Assembly (NCBI RefSeq): GCF_000971235.1
Contig: NZ_BBMB01000008.1
Location: 90,687-154,686 of the forward strand
Reading direction: 5' to 3'
DNA: 64,000 bases
From: Demequina subtropica
Lineage (GTDB): Bacteria; Actinomycetota; Actinomycetes; Actinomycetales; Demequinaceae
This document shows, piece after piece, positions 47,312-56,526 of the stretch; within the stretch, counting starts at the first letter, position 1, and the number at the start of each line of letters is the position of its first letter. The position numbers were made by a program, and so were the translations under genes. A model generated the notes under the pieces. The model worked only from the letters and a program-made list of their open reading frames with translations. It had not been told where the DNA came from and did no database searches.

Positions 47312-48139
47312 ATGTCGAGCAAGAACAGCAAGGCCAACGACGCGCGCGCCGCGGCCAAGGCGCAGGCCCAGGCGCAGGTGCGTGCGCAGGAGCGCCGGAC
47401 GATGCTCATGATCGTCGCGGGCTCGATCGTCGGACTGGCGATCTTCGGCGGCCTGATCTTCTTCATCATCAACCAGGGCAAGGTCGAGCCCCTCGGCACC
47501 GAGGGCGCGGCCGCTCCCGCCGCCGCCGACACGACTGGCGGCATCCCGGTGGGCACCGCCGGCGTGGTCGGCGAGGACCTGGTGACCGATGTGCCGCGCG
47601 TCGACGTCTACCTCGACTTCATGTGCCCGATCTGCAACGTCTTCGAGCAGACCAACGCCGCCGACCTCGACGAGATGCGTGAAGCCGGTGAGATCCAGGT
47701 CTACTACCACCCGATCTCGATCCTCGACCGCTTCTCGTCGGGCACGGACTTCTCGACCCGTTCCGCCGGCGCCGCGGGCGTGGTCGCGCACCTCGCGCCC
47801 GAGGCGTACCTCGACTTCACCGCGGCGATGTTCGCGAACCAGCCCGAGGAGAACTCGGAGGGCCTGAGCGACGCGCAGATCGAGCAGATCGCGATCGACG
47901 CTGGCGTGCCCGAGGAGGTCGCCGCAAGCCTCGACGACGACGGCATGAAGAAGTGGGCGACCGCGGCCACCGAGCAGGCCTCGGTCGACGGCATGCGCGG
48001 CACGCCGACCGTGCGGGTGTCCGCCACCGGCGACTTCGCCGACGGCGTCATCCTCAACGAGCAGGGCAACGACGAGGCCCCGGTCGTGGACTACTTCACC
48101 GCCGGTGAGCTCCGGGCGTACATCGAGAGCCTGGGCTGA
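47312..48139 (+). CDS. Membrane-anchored DsbA-family thioredoxin
   Basis: 275 residues. Basic, Ala/Gln-rich cytoplasmic N terminus, one membrane helix (about 31-54), then an extracytoplasmic thioredoxin-4 domain with Cys105-Pro-Ile-Cys108 in LDFMCPICNVF and a cis-Pro loop GTPTVRV. It probably oxidises or isomerises disulfides in secreted proteins, recycled by the MauE-like partner. ATG 47312 has GGAGAG upstream; GTG 47279 is a less likely start. Confidence 0.9.
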   Translation: MSSKNSKANDARAAAKAQAQAQVRAQERRTMLMIVAGSIVGLAIFGGLIFFIINQGKVEPLGTEGAAAPAAADTTGGIPVGTAGVVGEDLVTDVPRVDVYLDFMCPICNVFEQTNAADLDEMREAGEIQVYYHPISILDRFSSGTDFSTRSAGAAGVVAHLAPEAYLDFTAAMFANQPEENSEGLSDAQIEQIAIDAGVPEEVAASLDDDGMKKWATAATEQASVDGMRGTPTVRVSATGDFADGVILNEQGNDEAPVVDYFTAGELRAYIESLG

Positions 48140-48218
48140 TCTTCCGCCGCGAGCGCCGCATCGTCCTCCGGGGCGGTGCGGCGTTCGCGCGTTCGGGGCC
48201 GGTATCCTGGCCGCCCCG

Positions 48219-48294
48219 GCTGGCATGGCGCAATCGGTAGCGCAGCGCTCTTGTAAAGCGAAGGTTGCGGGTTCGAGTCCCGCTGCCAGCTCCA
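48219..48294 (+). tRNA. tRNA-Thr (anticodon TGT)
   Basis: Cloverleaf of 76 bases including encoded CCA. Acceptor stem GCTGGCA/TGCCAGC, D stem GCGC/GCGC, anticodon stem GCGCT/AGCGA with loop CTTGTAA (TGT at 48252-48254), T stem GCGGG/CCCGC with loop TTCGAGT and discriminator T. The outermost anticodon-stem pair is G-A, the only mismatch seen. Confidence 0.95.
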
Positions 48295-48341
48295 CTTCAT
48301 TTCCGCACCACCCAGCCCTGCCCACCCGCCACCAACGGTTC

Positions 48342-48471
48342 GGGACACTCACCACTCCTCGCATCGGTACGAGACCGCCTCGCGGGACAGCCACCTCCGC
48401 CTAGGTGGATCGCGCGGAGCCTGGTGTCCCGCGAACGCATCCGGCACGCGCAGCGGAGTGCTCAGTGTCCC
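48342..48471. repeat. Repeat family C, copy 2 (130 bp)
   Basis: Ends GGGACACTCACCACTCC and GGAGTGCTCAGTGTCCC are near reverse complements, with an inner GCGGGACA/TGTCCCGC pair. Same 130-bp length as copy 1. It lies between tRNA-Thr and the convergent ung gene. Confidence 0.8.
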
Positions 48472-48481
48472 GACCGGGAGG

Positions 48482-49150
48482 CTAGAAGAGCGCCGGTGCG
48501 CCGGTGGCCCAGCGGATGGGTGACGCGCCCTGCTCCTCCAGCAGGCGGTTGACCCGCGAGAACGGCCCCGAGCCGAAGAACCCTCGCGACGCGCTCAGCG
48601 GGCTCGGATGCGCGCTCTCGACGCGCGGGACGTCGCCGAGCATCGGCGCGAGCGCCTGGGCGTGCCGCCCCCACAGGACCGCGACCAGCGGCCCGCCGCG
48701 CGTCGCGAGCCTGCGGATCGCGAGCTCGGTGACCTCCTCCCACCCGAGGCCCTGGTGGGAGCCTGCCTCGCCGGGACGCACGGTGAGCACCCTGTTGAGC
48801 AGCATGACGCCCTGGTCGTGCCACGGGGTGAGGTCGCCGCTCGCGAGCTCCTCGCCCGTGTCATCGCGCAGCTCCCGAGCGATGTTGCGCAGCGAGCGGG
48901 GCAGAGGATGGCCTGGGGGGACGGAGAAGGACAGCCCGACGGGGTCGCCGGGCGTGGGGTAGGGGTCCTGGCCCACCAGCAGGACGCGCACATCGGCGAG
49001 CGGCAGCCCGAAGGCGCGCATCACCGCCTCGGGCGCGGGCAGGTAGGGCTCGCCCGCGAGCGTGGCGTCGAGCCGCTCGAGCGCCGGCGCCACCGGGGCG
49101 AGAGCGCGGGCCCAGTCCGGGGCCACGGGGGCCATCCACGCCTCACGCAT
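48482..49150 (-). CDS. ung: Uracil-DNA glycosylase
   Basis: Removes uracil from DNA. 222 residues. Catalytic loop [20 protein letters not shown] with the general-base Asp, and DNA-intercalation loop [22 protein letters not shown] 49150 is set by a TAGGGT seven bases upstream. Confidence 0.95.
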   Translation of the reverse strand: MREAWMAPVAPDWARALAPVAPALERLDATLAGEPYLPAPEAVMRAFGLPLADVRVLLVGQDPYPTPGDPVGLSFSVPPGHPLPRSLRNIARELRDDTGEELASGDLTPWHDQGVMLLNRVLTVRPGEAGSHQGLGWEEVTELAIRRLATRGGPLVAVLWGRHAQALAPMLGDVPRVESAHPSPLSASRGFFGSGPFSRVNRLLEEQGASPIRWATGAPALF

Positions 49151-49157
49151 GCGGCCC

Positions 49158-49163
49158 ACCCTA
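49158..49163 (-). promoter_or_regulatory. -10 element for ung
   Basis: TAGGGT on the minus strand, seven bases before the ATG. Confidence 0.5.
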
Positions 49164-49217
49164 GCGACGGGGGGACGATGCGCCGCGCGCCTGTCAGGCG
49201 GGCCTCGCCGCCGCGCT

Positions 49218-49223
49218 TACCCT
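49218..49223 (+). promoter_or_regulatory. -10 element for the DUF3263 gene
   Basis: TACCCT, ten bases before the ATG at 49234. Confidence 0.4.
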
Positions 49224-49233
49224 GGTGGCGATC

Positions 49234-49521
49234 ATGGACCTGACGAGCGACACCGCGGACTCCCCGGCACCTCAGCCGGAGCTCGACGAGCGCGCCGTCC
49301 AGGTCCTGGCCCTCGAGCGTCGTTGGTGGCGCTACGCCGGTGCCAAGGAGGACGCGGTGCGCGAGAGCCTAGGGCTCAGCGCGACGCAGTACTACCAGGT
49401 GCTCAACACGGTCATCGATTCGCCCGAGGCGCTCGCGCACGACCCGGTGCTGGTCCAGCGCCTGCGGCGGATGCGCGACTCGCGCATCCGCGGCCGGGCG
49501 GCGGGTCCCGCGCACGCGTGA
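49234..49521 (+). CDS. DUF3263 helix-turn-helix-like protein
   Basis: 95 residues. The core LALERRWWRYAGAKEDAVRESLGLSATQYYQVLNTVIDSPEALAHDPVLVQRLRRMR matches actinobacterial DUF3263 and looks like an HTH resembling a sigma-4 region. Function unknown, probably DNA-binding. The start could also be GTG 49225. It precedes the LytR_C gene by 22 bases, a common actinobacterial pairing. Confidence 0.82.
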   Translation: MDLTSDTADSPAPQPELDERAVQVLALERRWWRYAGAKEDAVRESLGLSATQYYQVLNTVIDSPEALAHDPVLVQRLRRMRDSRIRGRAAGPAHA

Positions 49522-49531
49522 AGGTGAACGG

Positions 49532-49537
49532 TAGGGT
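49532..49537 (+). promoter_or_regulatory. -10 element for the LytR_C gene
   Basis: TAGGGT, six bases before the GTG; leaderless mRNA predicted. Confidence 0.5.
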
Positions 49538-49543
49538 GTCCGC

Positions 49544-50149
49544 GTGACGACCGCGCATGAGCCCGACGAGTTCGACCAGATCGCCCAGAGCGGCGGCCCT
49601 GTGGGCGTGCACCGTGCTCCGCGCCCGTGGTGGAGCGTGGCGATCGTGCCGCTCGTCGTCTTCGTCGTGGCCGGCCTGGTGGCCTTCGTGGTCGCGCAGC
49701 TGTTCTGGAACACGGGCGTGACGCCGTCGTCGACGGTGAGCGAGTCGCCCGCCGCCGAGGTCACCACCGAGGCGACCTCCGAGGCGACCACGGAGCCCTC
49801 CGAGACCGTGTCCGAGGAGCCGTCCGAGACCCCGTCCGAGGAGCCGTCGGAGACCGCCGAGCCCGAGCCCGTCATCGACTACGACGCCTCGATCGCGGTG
49901 CTCAACGGCTCCGGGATCACCGGCCTTGCAGGCTCACAGGCCACGCTTCTCGAGGAGGCGGGCTTCGCGACCCCGACCGCGGACAACCTCTCGGGTGCGA
50001 TCCCGACCGCCAACCGCGTGGTCTACGCGGACGAGGCGATGGCGGACACCGCGGCCGAGGTCGCGTCGACGCTGGGGATCGACACGGTCGAGCTGGGCGA
50101 GCCCACCACGGACGTCGACGTCGAGGTCCAGCTGGTCTCCTCGCCGTAG
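49544..50149 (+). CDS. Membrane-anchored LytR_C-domain protein
   Basis: 201 residues: cytoplasmic N terminus, one membrane helix (about 32-54), a Ser/Thr/Glu-rich linker (TEPSETVSEEPSETPSEEPSE) and a C-terminal LytR_C domain (IAVLNGSGITGLAGSQATLLEEAGF). This domain usually accompanies LCP cell-wall ligases but here stands alone; envelope role inferred. Confidence 0.83.
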   Translation: MTTAHEPDEFDQIAQSGGPVGVHRAPRPWWSVAIVPLVVFVVAGLVAFVVAQLFWNTGVTPSSTVSESPAAEVTTEATSEATTEPSETVSEEPSETPSEEPSETAEPEPVIDYDASIAVLNGSGITGLAGSQATLLEEAGFATPTADNLSGAIPTANRVVYADEAMADTAAEVASTLGIDTVELGEPTTDVDVEVQLVSSP

Positions 50150-50237
50150 CGCGAGGCTCGCGGCGCGGGCCGCCCCGCGCATCGCCCTCGCGGGGCACGA
50201 TGCGCCGCCACGCCCTCGGCGAACACGGTTCACGCCG

Positions 50238-50264
50238 TTTGCACTCGGCGGGGGAGAGTGCCAG
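50238..50264. promoter_or_regulatory. Degenerate second CIRCE-like operator
   Basis: TTTGCACTC-N9-GAGTGCCAG: the same 9-9-9 layout as the perfect CIRCE, with imperfect outer bases, 35 bases upstream of it. Confidence 0.6.
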
Positions 50265-50272
50265 AATCGGCG

Positions 50273-50299
50273 TTAGCACTCGCCAGGCGCGAGTGCTAA
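50273..50299. promoter_or_regulatory. CIRCE operator (HrcA binding site) upstream of groEL
   Basis: TTAGCACTC-N9-GAGTGCTAA, a perfect match to the CIRCE consensus, 116 bases before groEL. It predicts HrcA-controlled heat-shock induction. Confidence 0.93.
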
Positions 50300-50345
50300 G
50301 AGACCTAGGGTTCTCCGCCGAGGTGCGGGGCCTGGCGTGACGTGA

Positions 50346-52040
<1,695 letters not shown>

Positions 52041-52069
52041 GCCCTGCTCGAGCTTCGCAGAAGCCAGCT

Positions 52070-52109
52070 CGAAGGCCCCGCTCCCGGTTCGCCGGGGGCG
52101 GGGCCTTCG
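52070..52109 (+). terminator. Terminator after groEL
   Basis: CGAAGGCCCCGC / GCGGGGCCTTCG outer stem with an inner CCCGG/CCGGG stem and TTCG loop, 30 bases after the stop. Confidence 0.8.
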
Positions 52110-52128
52110 TCGTAGGCGCCCCGGCCCC

Positions 52129-52398
52129 TCAGCGCGCGCGTCGCTGCGCCGCGGTCACCCTGAGCCCCGACTCGCGCAGGCGCAGGATGAGGTCCCGCGT
52201 GGAGACCTCCGTCGCGCCGAGCGCCACCAGCGCGTCCCGGCGTTCCACGGGGTAGTCGTAGTGGTCGCGGTCGAATGCGCGAGGGGGGATGCCTGCGGCG
52301 GCGGCGAAGCCGTGGAGCTCGTCGAGCGACGAGTCCGACACCAGGTGGCCCCAGACCGTGCCGTGGCGGGGCCACAGCGGCGGGTCGATGAGGATCAT
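52129..52398 (-). CDS. DUF4031 protein
   Basis: 89 residues matching the small DUF4031 family: MILIDPPLWPRHGTVWGHLVSD near the N terminus and DHYDYPVERRDALVALGATEVS in the middle. Conserved His, Asp and Tyr suggest an enzyme, but none is known. Convergent with groEL and downstream of the GH6 gene. Confidence 0.8.
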   Translation of the reverse strand: MILIDPPLWPRHGTVWGHLVSDSSLDELHGFAAAAGIPPRAFDRDHYDYPVERRDALVALGATEVSTRDLILRLRESGLRVTAAQRRAR

Positions 52399-52438
52399 GA
52401 CCTCAGGGTAGGCGCGGGCCGCTCGGTGCCCGCGCGCG

Positions 52439-53809
52439 TCACCACGAGGCGTTGCGTGCGAGCGCCAGGGCGCCCTTCTGCCACCAGGCCCCGGCCGCCG
52501 GGCCGCCGTTGCAGTAGCCGTCGGACTCGCCGGGCGCCTTGATCCACAGGTACGCGTCGACGTACTTGCGGTCGGCCGTGACCATCGGGCGCGTGCCGAG
52601 GCCGCGGCCGGAGGGGTTGCACCACTGGCCGTTCGAGCCCTTGCCGTTGCGCGACGTGTCGATCACGAACGTCCGTCCGCCCAGCTTCCTCGCGATCGCC
52701 GCACCGTAGGCACGCTCGGCCGCGGTGGTGTTGTAGTTCGACGTGTTGAGGGAGAAGCCGGCCGCGTACTTGAAGCCGACCTTGCGCAGGCGCGCCACCG
52801 TGTCGTCCACCGACCGCCAGTTGGAGTGCCCGGCGTCCAGGTAGACGCGCGCGCCGGCCTGCGTGAGCTTCTTCGCCGCGTAGCGCAGGTACCCCACGCG
52901 GTCGCCCTGTCCCGAGCAGTCGCCCAGCTGGGCGAGCGCGTCCGGCTCGAGGATCACCCAGGGGCGCCCCACGATCCCGTCGGCGACCTTGTCGATCCAA
53001 CGCGCGTACTGGCTGGTCGAGACCCCGCCCGCGGAGTAGGAGCCGCAGTCGCGCCCGGGGATCGCGTAGATGACGAGCACACCCGTGCGGCCGGCCTTCT
53101 TGGCGCGGCTCGTGTAGTCGCGCACCGCGGTCCGCGCCTGCGTGCCCGAGAGCCACGATCCGACCCACTTCGCCGTCGGCGTCTTCGCGATCTTGGCGAG
53201 GCGCGTCTTGGTGGTGCCCGAGGACTTCGCGTACGCCGCATATGCCTGCGAGCGGGTGTCGACGAAGAAGCGCGCGCTCGCCTTGACCTGAGGCGCCTTG
53301 GTCCACGTGAGCGGGTTGGTCGCGCCCGCGGAGGAGGTGGACGAGGCGGACGAGGACGTGGAGCTCGACGACCCGGACGACGCGTTCGAGGTCGGGATCG
53401 ACGTGGTGAGCTTGCAGGTGGTGCCGTTGAGCGTGAAGGCCACGGGCTTGGTGTTGCTCCCCGTCCACGAGCCGTTGAAGCCGAAGTCGATCACGTCTCC
53501 GCTGCGCACCGTGGCGTTGTACGACTCGTGGCGGACCGTGACGCGCTTGGCGGCGCGGACGGTCTGCGCGTTCCACGACTGCGTCACCTTCTGGCCGGAC
53601 CGGTAGCTCCACCGGACCGTCCACCCGGAGAGCGTCGGACCGGTGTGCTTGATGCGCACCTGGGCGGTGAACCCGCCGGGCCACTGGGCATGTACGGAGT
53701 AGTTCACCGCGCACGCCGATGTCGCCGCGGTGGCGGCGATCGGGGTCGCGATGCTGAGGGCCAGCGCGCCCATCACGGCGGCGGCGAGCACCCGGAACCT
53801 CATACGCAT
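52439..53809 (-). CDS. Secreted GH6 cellulase with N-terminal CBM2
   Basis: 456 residues. Signal peptide (1-29, ATAA cleavage), a CBM2 cellulose-binding module (about 30-130, with WNAQTV and FGFNGSWTGSN), a Ser-rich linker (about 140-165) and a GH6 catalytic domain. Acid and base regions are YAIPGRDCGSYSAGG and VILEPDALAQLGDC; GHSNWRSVDD is also typical. It probably cleaves beta-1,4-glucan; endo versus exo action cannot be decided here. Leaderless start: TAGCAT six bases before ATG 53809. Confidence 0.93.
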   Translation of the reverse strand: MRMRFRVLAAAVMGALALSIATPIAATAATSACAVNYSVHAQWPGGFTAQVRIKHTGPTLSGWTVRWSYRSGQKVTQSWNAQTVRAAKRVTVRHESYNATVRSGDVIDFGFNGSWTGSNTKPVAFTLNGTTCKLTTSIPTSNASSGSSSSTSSSASSTSSAGATNPLTWTKAPQVKASARFFVDTRSQAYAAYAKSSGTTKTRLAKIAKTPTAKWVGSWLSGTQARTAVRDYTSRAKKAGRTGVLVIYAIPGRDCGSYSAGGVSTSQYARWIDKVADGIVGRPWVILEPDALAQLGDCSGQGDRVGYLRYAAKKLTQAGARVYLDAGHSNWRSVDDTVARLRKVGFKYAAGFSLNTSNYNTTAAERAYGAAIARKLGGRTFVIDTSRNGKGSNGQWCNPSGRGLGTRPMVTADRKYVDAYLWIKAPGESDGYCNGGPAAGAWWQKGALALARNASW

Positions 53810-53815
53810 CGCGCC

Positions 53816-53821
53816 ATGCTA
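53816..53821 (-). promoter_or_regulatory. -10 element for the GH6 cellulase gene
   Basis: TAGCAT on the minus strand, six bases before the ATG. Confidence 0.5.
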
Positions 53822-53880
53822 GGGGCGCCTCCGCGCGCGCCGGTGTCAGGCGGGCGAAGTGTGGCGAGTCTCACGTCCCC

Positions 53881-54168
53881 TCACCTGCTGAACAGGCGCG
53901 ACGCCGTCGCCTCCGCGTCCTCGTAGGACCGGGCCGCGTGCCCGAGCGCCTGCGTGATCGCGTCGAGCGCGGACTCGACGTGGGCCTGGGCGCCCCGCCA
54001 TTGCTCCCGCACGTCCGCGAAGGCCGTCGCCGCGCCGCCGCGCCATGAGCTGTCGAGCCGTGTGAGCTCCGCCATGAGGGCCGCGACCTCCCCGCGGATC
54101 GCATCGGCCGAGCGCGCCGCCCTCGCGGAGACGGCCGAGACCTCGGCCGCGTCGACGTGGTACTCCAT
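53881..54168 (-). CDS. Orphan WXG100-family protein
   Basis: 95 residues, helical hairpin. SSWRGGAATAF places the variant WRG turn near residue 42, and the C-terminal helix has YEDAEATASRLF, resembling the YxxxD/E secretion signal. These proteins are usually exported by ESX/type VII systems, but no ESX genes are in the window. GAGGA precedes the ATG. Confidence 0.78.
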   Translation of the reverse strand: MEYHVDAAEVSAVSARAARSADAIRGEVAALMAELTRLDSSWRGGAATAFADVREQWRGAQAHVESALDAITQALGHAARSYEDAEATASRLFSR

Positions 54169-54240
54169 GGTGTCCTCCTCGATGTCGGTGCGACCGAGGC
54201 TAGGAGGACGCGCGCGGGCCGTGCCGCGCGGGACGCGCGC

Positions 54241-54963
54241 TCAGGGGAGGGGCGTCGATGCGTCCGCGGCCGTGGACATCGCCGCGATCGCCTTGTCGAG
54301 GCGTGCGAGCTCCGCAGTGAGGTTCTGACGGGCCTGCGCCTCCCAGGTGGCGCCGAGAGGGCTCGTGTAGAGGCGGTCGCGCGACAGCAGGCGCGCCACG
54401 ATCGCGCGCCGGCTCGCGAGGAACCGGTCCTCGGGGATCTCCGCATACTCCTCGCGGACGTCGGTGATGTAGGCCTTGTACCGCTGGGGGTCCGACGCGA
54501 GGATCGCGAGGTCGGCGTCCGAGAGCACCGCGGCGTCCGGGGTGTCCGGCACCGAGACGTGGCGCGCGAGGCCCCTGACCATCGTCGCCACCGCGTCGAT
54601 CTTCTCCGCAGGGACGCCGAGGTCCCTCAGCTCCATCCGCGCGTACTCCGCGCTCGCGTCCTCGTCCTCGCCGCCGCGAGCCGCGTACGCCGACTCGGAG
54701 TCCGAGGAGAACACCGCTCCGTGGTACCAGGCCGCGAGGCGCACGCAGTGCGGGAGGCGGGTCTCCTGCTGGAGCTCGTCGACGCGCGTGAGGAGCTCCA
54801 CGAGGTGGCGCACGTCGTGGAAGCGGCGGGCGGGGTTCTGCCAGCGGTGCAGCAGCCGCGCGCCCGCCTCGGCGACCTCCTCCGGCGATGCCGTCGCTCC
54901 CACCGCGGTCGCCTCCCGCACGAATGCGGGGAGCAGCCAGGCAGGCGTGGTGGGCGTGGGCAT
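54241..54963 (-). CDS. HD-domain family protein (predicted metal-dependent phosphohydrolase)
   Basis: 240 residues. RWQNPARRFHDVRHLVELL supplies an HD pair and RLAAWYHGAVF a further His, consistent with the COG4339 HD family; an acidic stretch (GGEDEDASAEY) follows. Substrate unknown. ATG 54963 has GAGGTGAAC just upstream; longer in-frame starts lack such a site. Confidence 0.82.
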   Translation of the reverse strand: MPTPTTPAWLLPAFVREATAVGATASPEEVAEAGARLLHRWQNPARRFHDVRHLVELLTRVDELQQETRLPHCVRLAAWYHGAVFSSDSESAYAARGGEDEDASAEYARMELRDLGVPAEKIDAVATMVRGLARHVSVPDTPDAAVLSDADLAILASDPQRYKAYITDVREEYAEIPEDRFLASRRAIVARLLSRDRLYTSPLGATWEAQARQNLTAELARLDKAIAAMSTAADASTPLP

Positions 54964-55081
54964 GTTCACCTCGAGTGGTTCCGGGCTTCCCTCTACGTCT
55001 CCAGTCTGCCCACATCCGGTGCCCGGAAGCAAAGCACCTCACCGCGGACCCTCGGCATGGGCCGGTGCCGCAGGGTCCGGC

Positions 55082-55087
55082 TAGAAT
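55082..55087 (+). promoter_or_regulatory. -10 element for the cold-shock protein gene
   Basis: TAGAAT, about 48 bases before the GTG start, leaving a short 5' leader with a GAGGT ribosome-binding site. Confidence 0.5.
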
Positions 55088-55135
55088 CGTGCGGGGTGCC
55101 GAGCAGCGGCACCATCCAGGACGAACGAGGTAGAT

Positions 55136-55516
55136 GTGCCCACTGGCAAGGTGAAGTGGTTCGACACCGACAAGGGGTTCGGATTCATCGCGAGCGACGA
55201 TGGCGCCGAGGTCTTCCTGCACGCCTCGGCGCTCCCCGCCGGCACCACGGTCCGCCCGGGCGCGAAGGTCGACTTCTCGGTCGCCGACGGCCGTCGCGGT
55301 CCGTCCGCGCTCAACGTGACCGTCATCGAGGCGGCGCCGTCGGTCGCCGCCAACCTCCGCAAGAAGCCCGAGGAGATGACCGTGATCGTCGAGGACCTCA
55401 TCAAGATGCTCGACGGCGTCTCCAACTCGCTGCGCAAGGGACGCTACCCGGACGCCGCGAAGAGCAAGCCGGTGGCCGCGGTGCTGCGCGCCGTCGCGGA
55501 CCAGCTGGACGTCTGA
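55136..55516 (+). CDS. Cold-shock-domain protein with C-terminal extension
   Basis: 126 residues. Residues 1-66 are a cold-shock domain: GKVKWFDTDKGFGFI (RNP1-like) and VFLHASAL (RNP2-like). A C-terminal helical extension of about 60 residues follows, unlike minimal CspA. Likely an RNA chaperone. Start GTG 55136. The stop overlaps the DUF3027 start (TGATG), a conserved actinobacterial pair. Confidence 0.9.
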   Translation: MPTGKVKWFDTDKGFGFIASDDGAEVFLHASALPAGTTVRPGAKVDFSVADGRRGPSALNVTVIEAAPSVAANLRKKPEEMTVIVEDLIKMLDGVSNSLRKGRYPDAAKSKPVAAVLRAVADQLDV

Positions 55517-56526
55517 TGGCCAAGGACGCGGTGCTGCTGGGCGCCCTGGATCTCGCCCGCGAGGCGGCGGTCGAGGCCGCAGGCGACGATGCCCTGGTGG
55601 GCGACCACCTGAGCGCCACCACGGTCGAGGACCGGCTGGTGACGCATCTGTTCTCGTGCACGATGCCCGGCTACCGCGGGTGGGTGTGGTCCGTCACGCT
55701 CGCGCGCGCGCCGCGCCAGAAGGCCGCGACGGTCTGCGAGGCGCACCTGGTGCCCGCGGACGATGCGCTCCTCGCCCCCGCGTGGGTGCCGTGGGCCGAC
55801 CGCGTGCGTCCCGGCGACCTCGAGCCGTCGATGGTGCTTCCGTACATCCACGGCGACGGCCGGCTCGTCCAGGGCTACGAGTCCACGGGCGAGGAGGACG
55901 AGGACAAGCTCGCGAACTGGGAGCTCGGCCTGGGGCGCCCCCGCGTGCTGGGGCCCGACGGCCGCACCGAGGTCGCCGACCGCTGGTACCGCGGCTCGCA
56001 CGGCCCGAGCGCCGCGTCCGCGATGGCCTCCGCGTCCCCGTGCTCGACCTGCGCGTTCTTCATCCCGCTCACCGGTTCGATGCGCATGCGCTTCGGCGCG
56101 TGCGCCAACGAGTGGTCGCCCTCGGACGGCCGCGTGGTGAGCGTCGACCACGGGTGCGGCGCGCACTCCGAGACCGATGTCGAGCGCGGTGCCACGCAGT
56201 GGCCCGACCCGGACCCCGTGTTCCAGAACGATGTGCCCGTGGCGCTCGACCTCGCGCCCGAGCCGGAGGAGCAGCCGGTGGCGGAGCCCGTCGAGGACGA
56301 GGCGTCCGCGGAGCCGGAGACGGCGCCCGACGCCGCGACCGAGACCGTGGTCGAGTCCGAGCCCGAGGCGCCGGTCGAGCCGGAGCAGGAGCCCGCCAGC
56401 GACGACGCCACCGAGCCCGCGGAGGTCGTCGAGGCTGCGGAGGTCGTCGAGGCCGCGGAGGCGGAGACCGCCGAGACGGAGACCGCCGAGACGGAAGCCG
56501 AGGACGCGGAGCGCCAGGCTGACTGA
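55516..56526 (+). CDS. DUF3027 protein
   Basis: 336 residues. Residues 1-235 match DUF3027 (LFSCTMPGYRGWVWSVTLAR, ADRWYRGSHGPSAASA), with a CxxC (CSTC) and further Cys residues in FGACANEWSPSDG and VDHGCGAHS that could bind zinc. The last 90 residues are acidic, near-repetitive and probably disordered (EVVEAAEVVEAAE, AETETAETE). Function unknown. Confidence 0.85.
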   Translation: MAKDAVLLGALDLAREAAVEAAGDDALVGDHLSATTVEDRLVTHLFSCTMPGYRGWVWSVTLARAPRQKAATVCEAHLVPADDALLAPAWVPWADRVRPGDLEPSMVLPYIHGDGRLVQGYESTGEEDEDKLANWELGLGRPRVLGPDGRTEVADRWYRGSHGPSAASAMASASPCSTCAFFIPLTGSMRMRFGACANEWSPSDGRVVSVDHGCGAHSETDVERGATQWPDPDPVFQNDVPVALDLAPEPEEQPVAEPVEDEASAEPETAPDAATETVVESEPEAPVEPEQEPASDDATEPAEVVEAAEVVEAAEAETAETETAETEAEDAERQAD

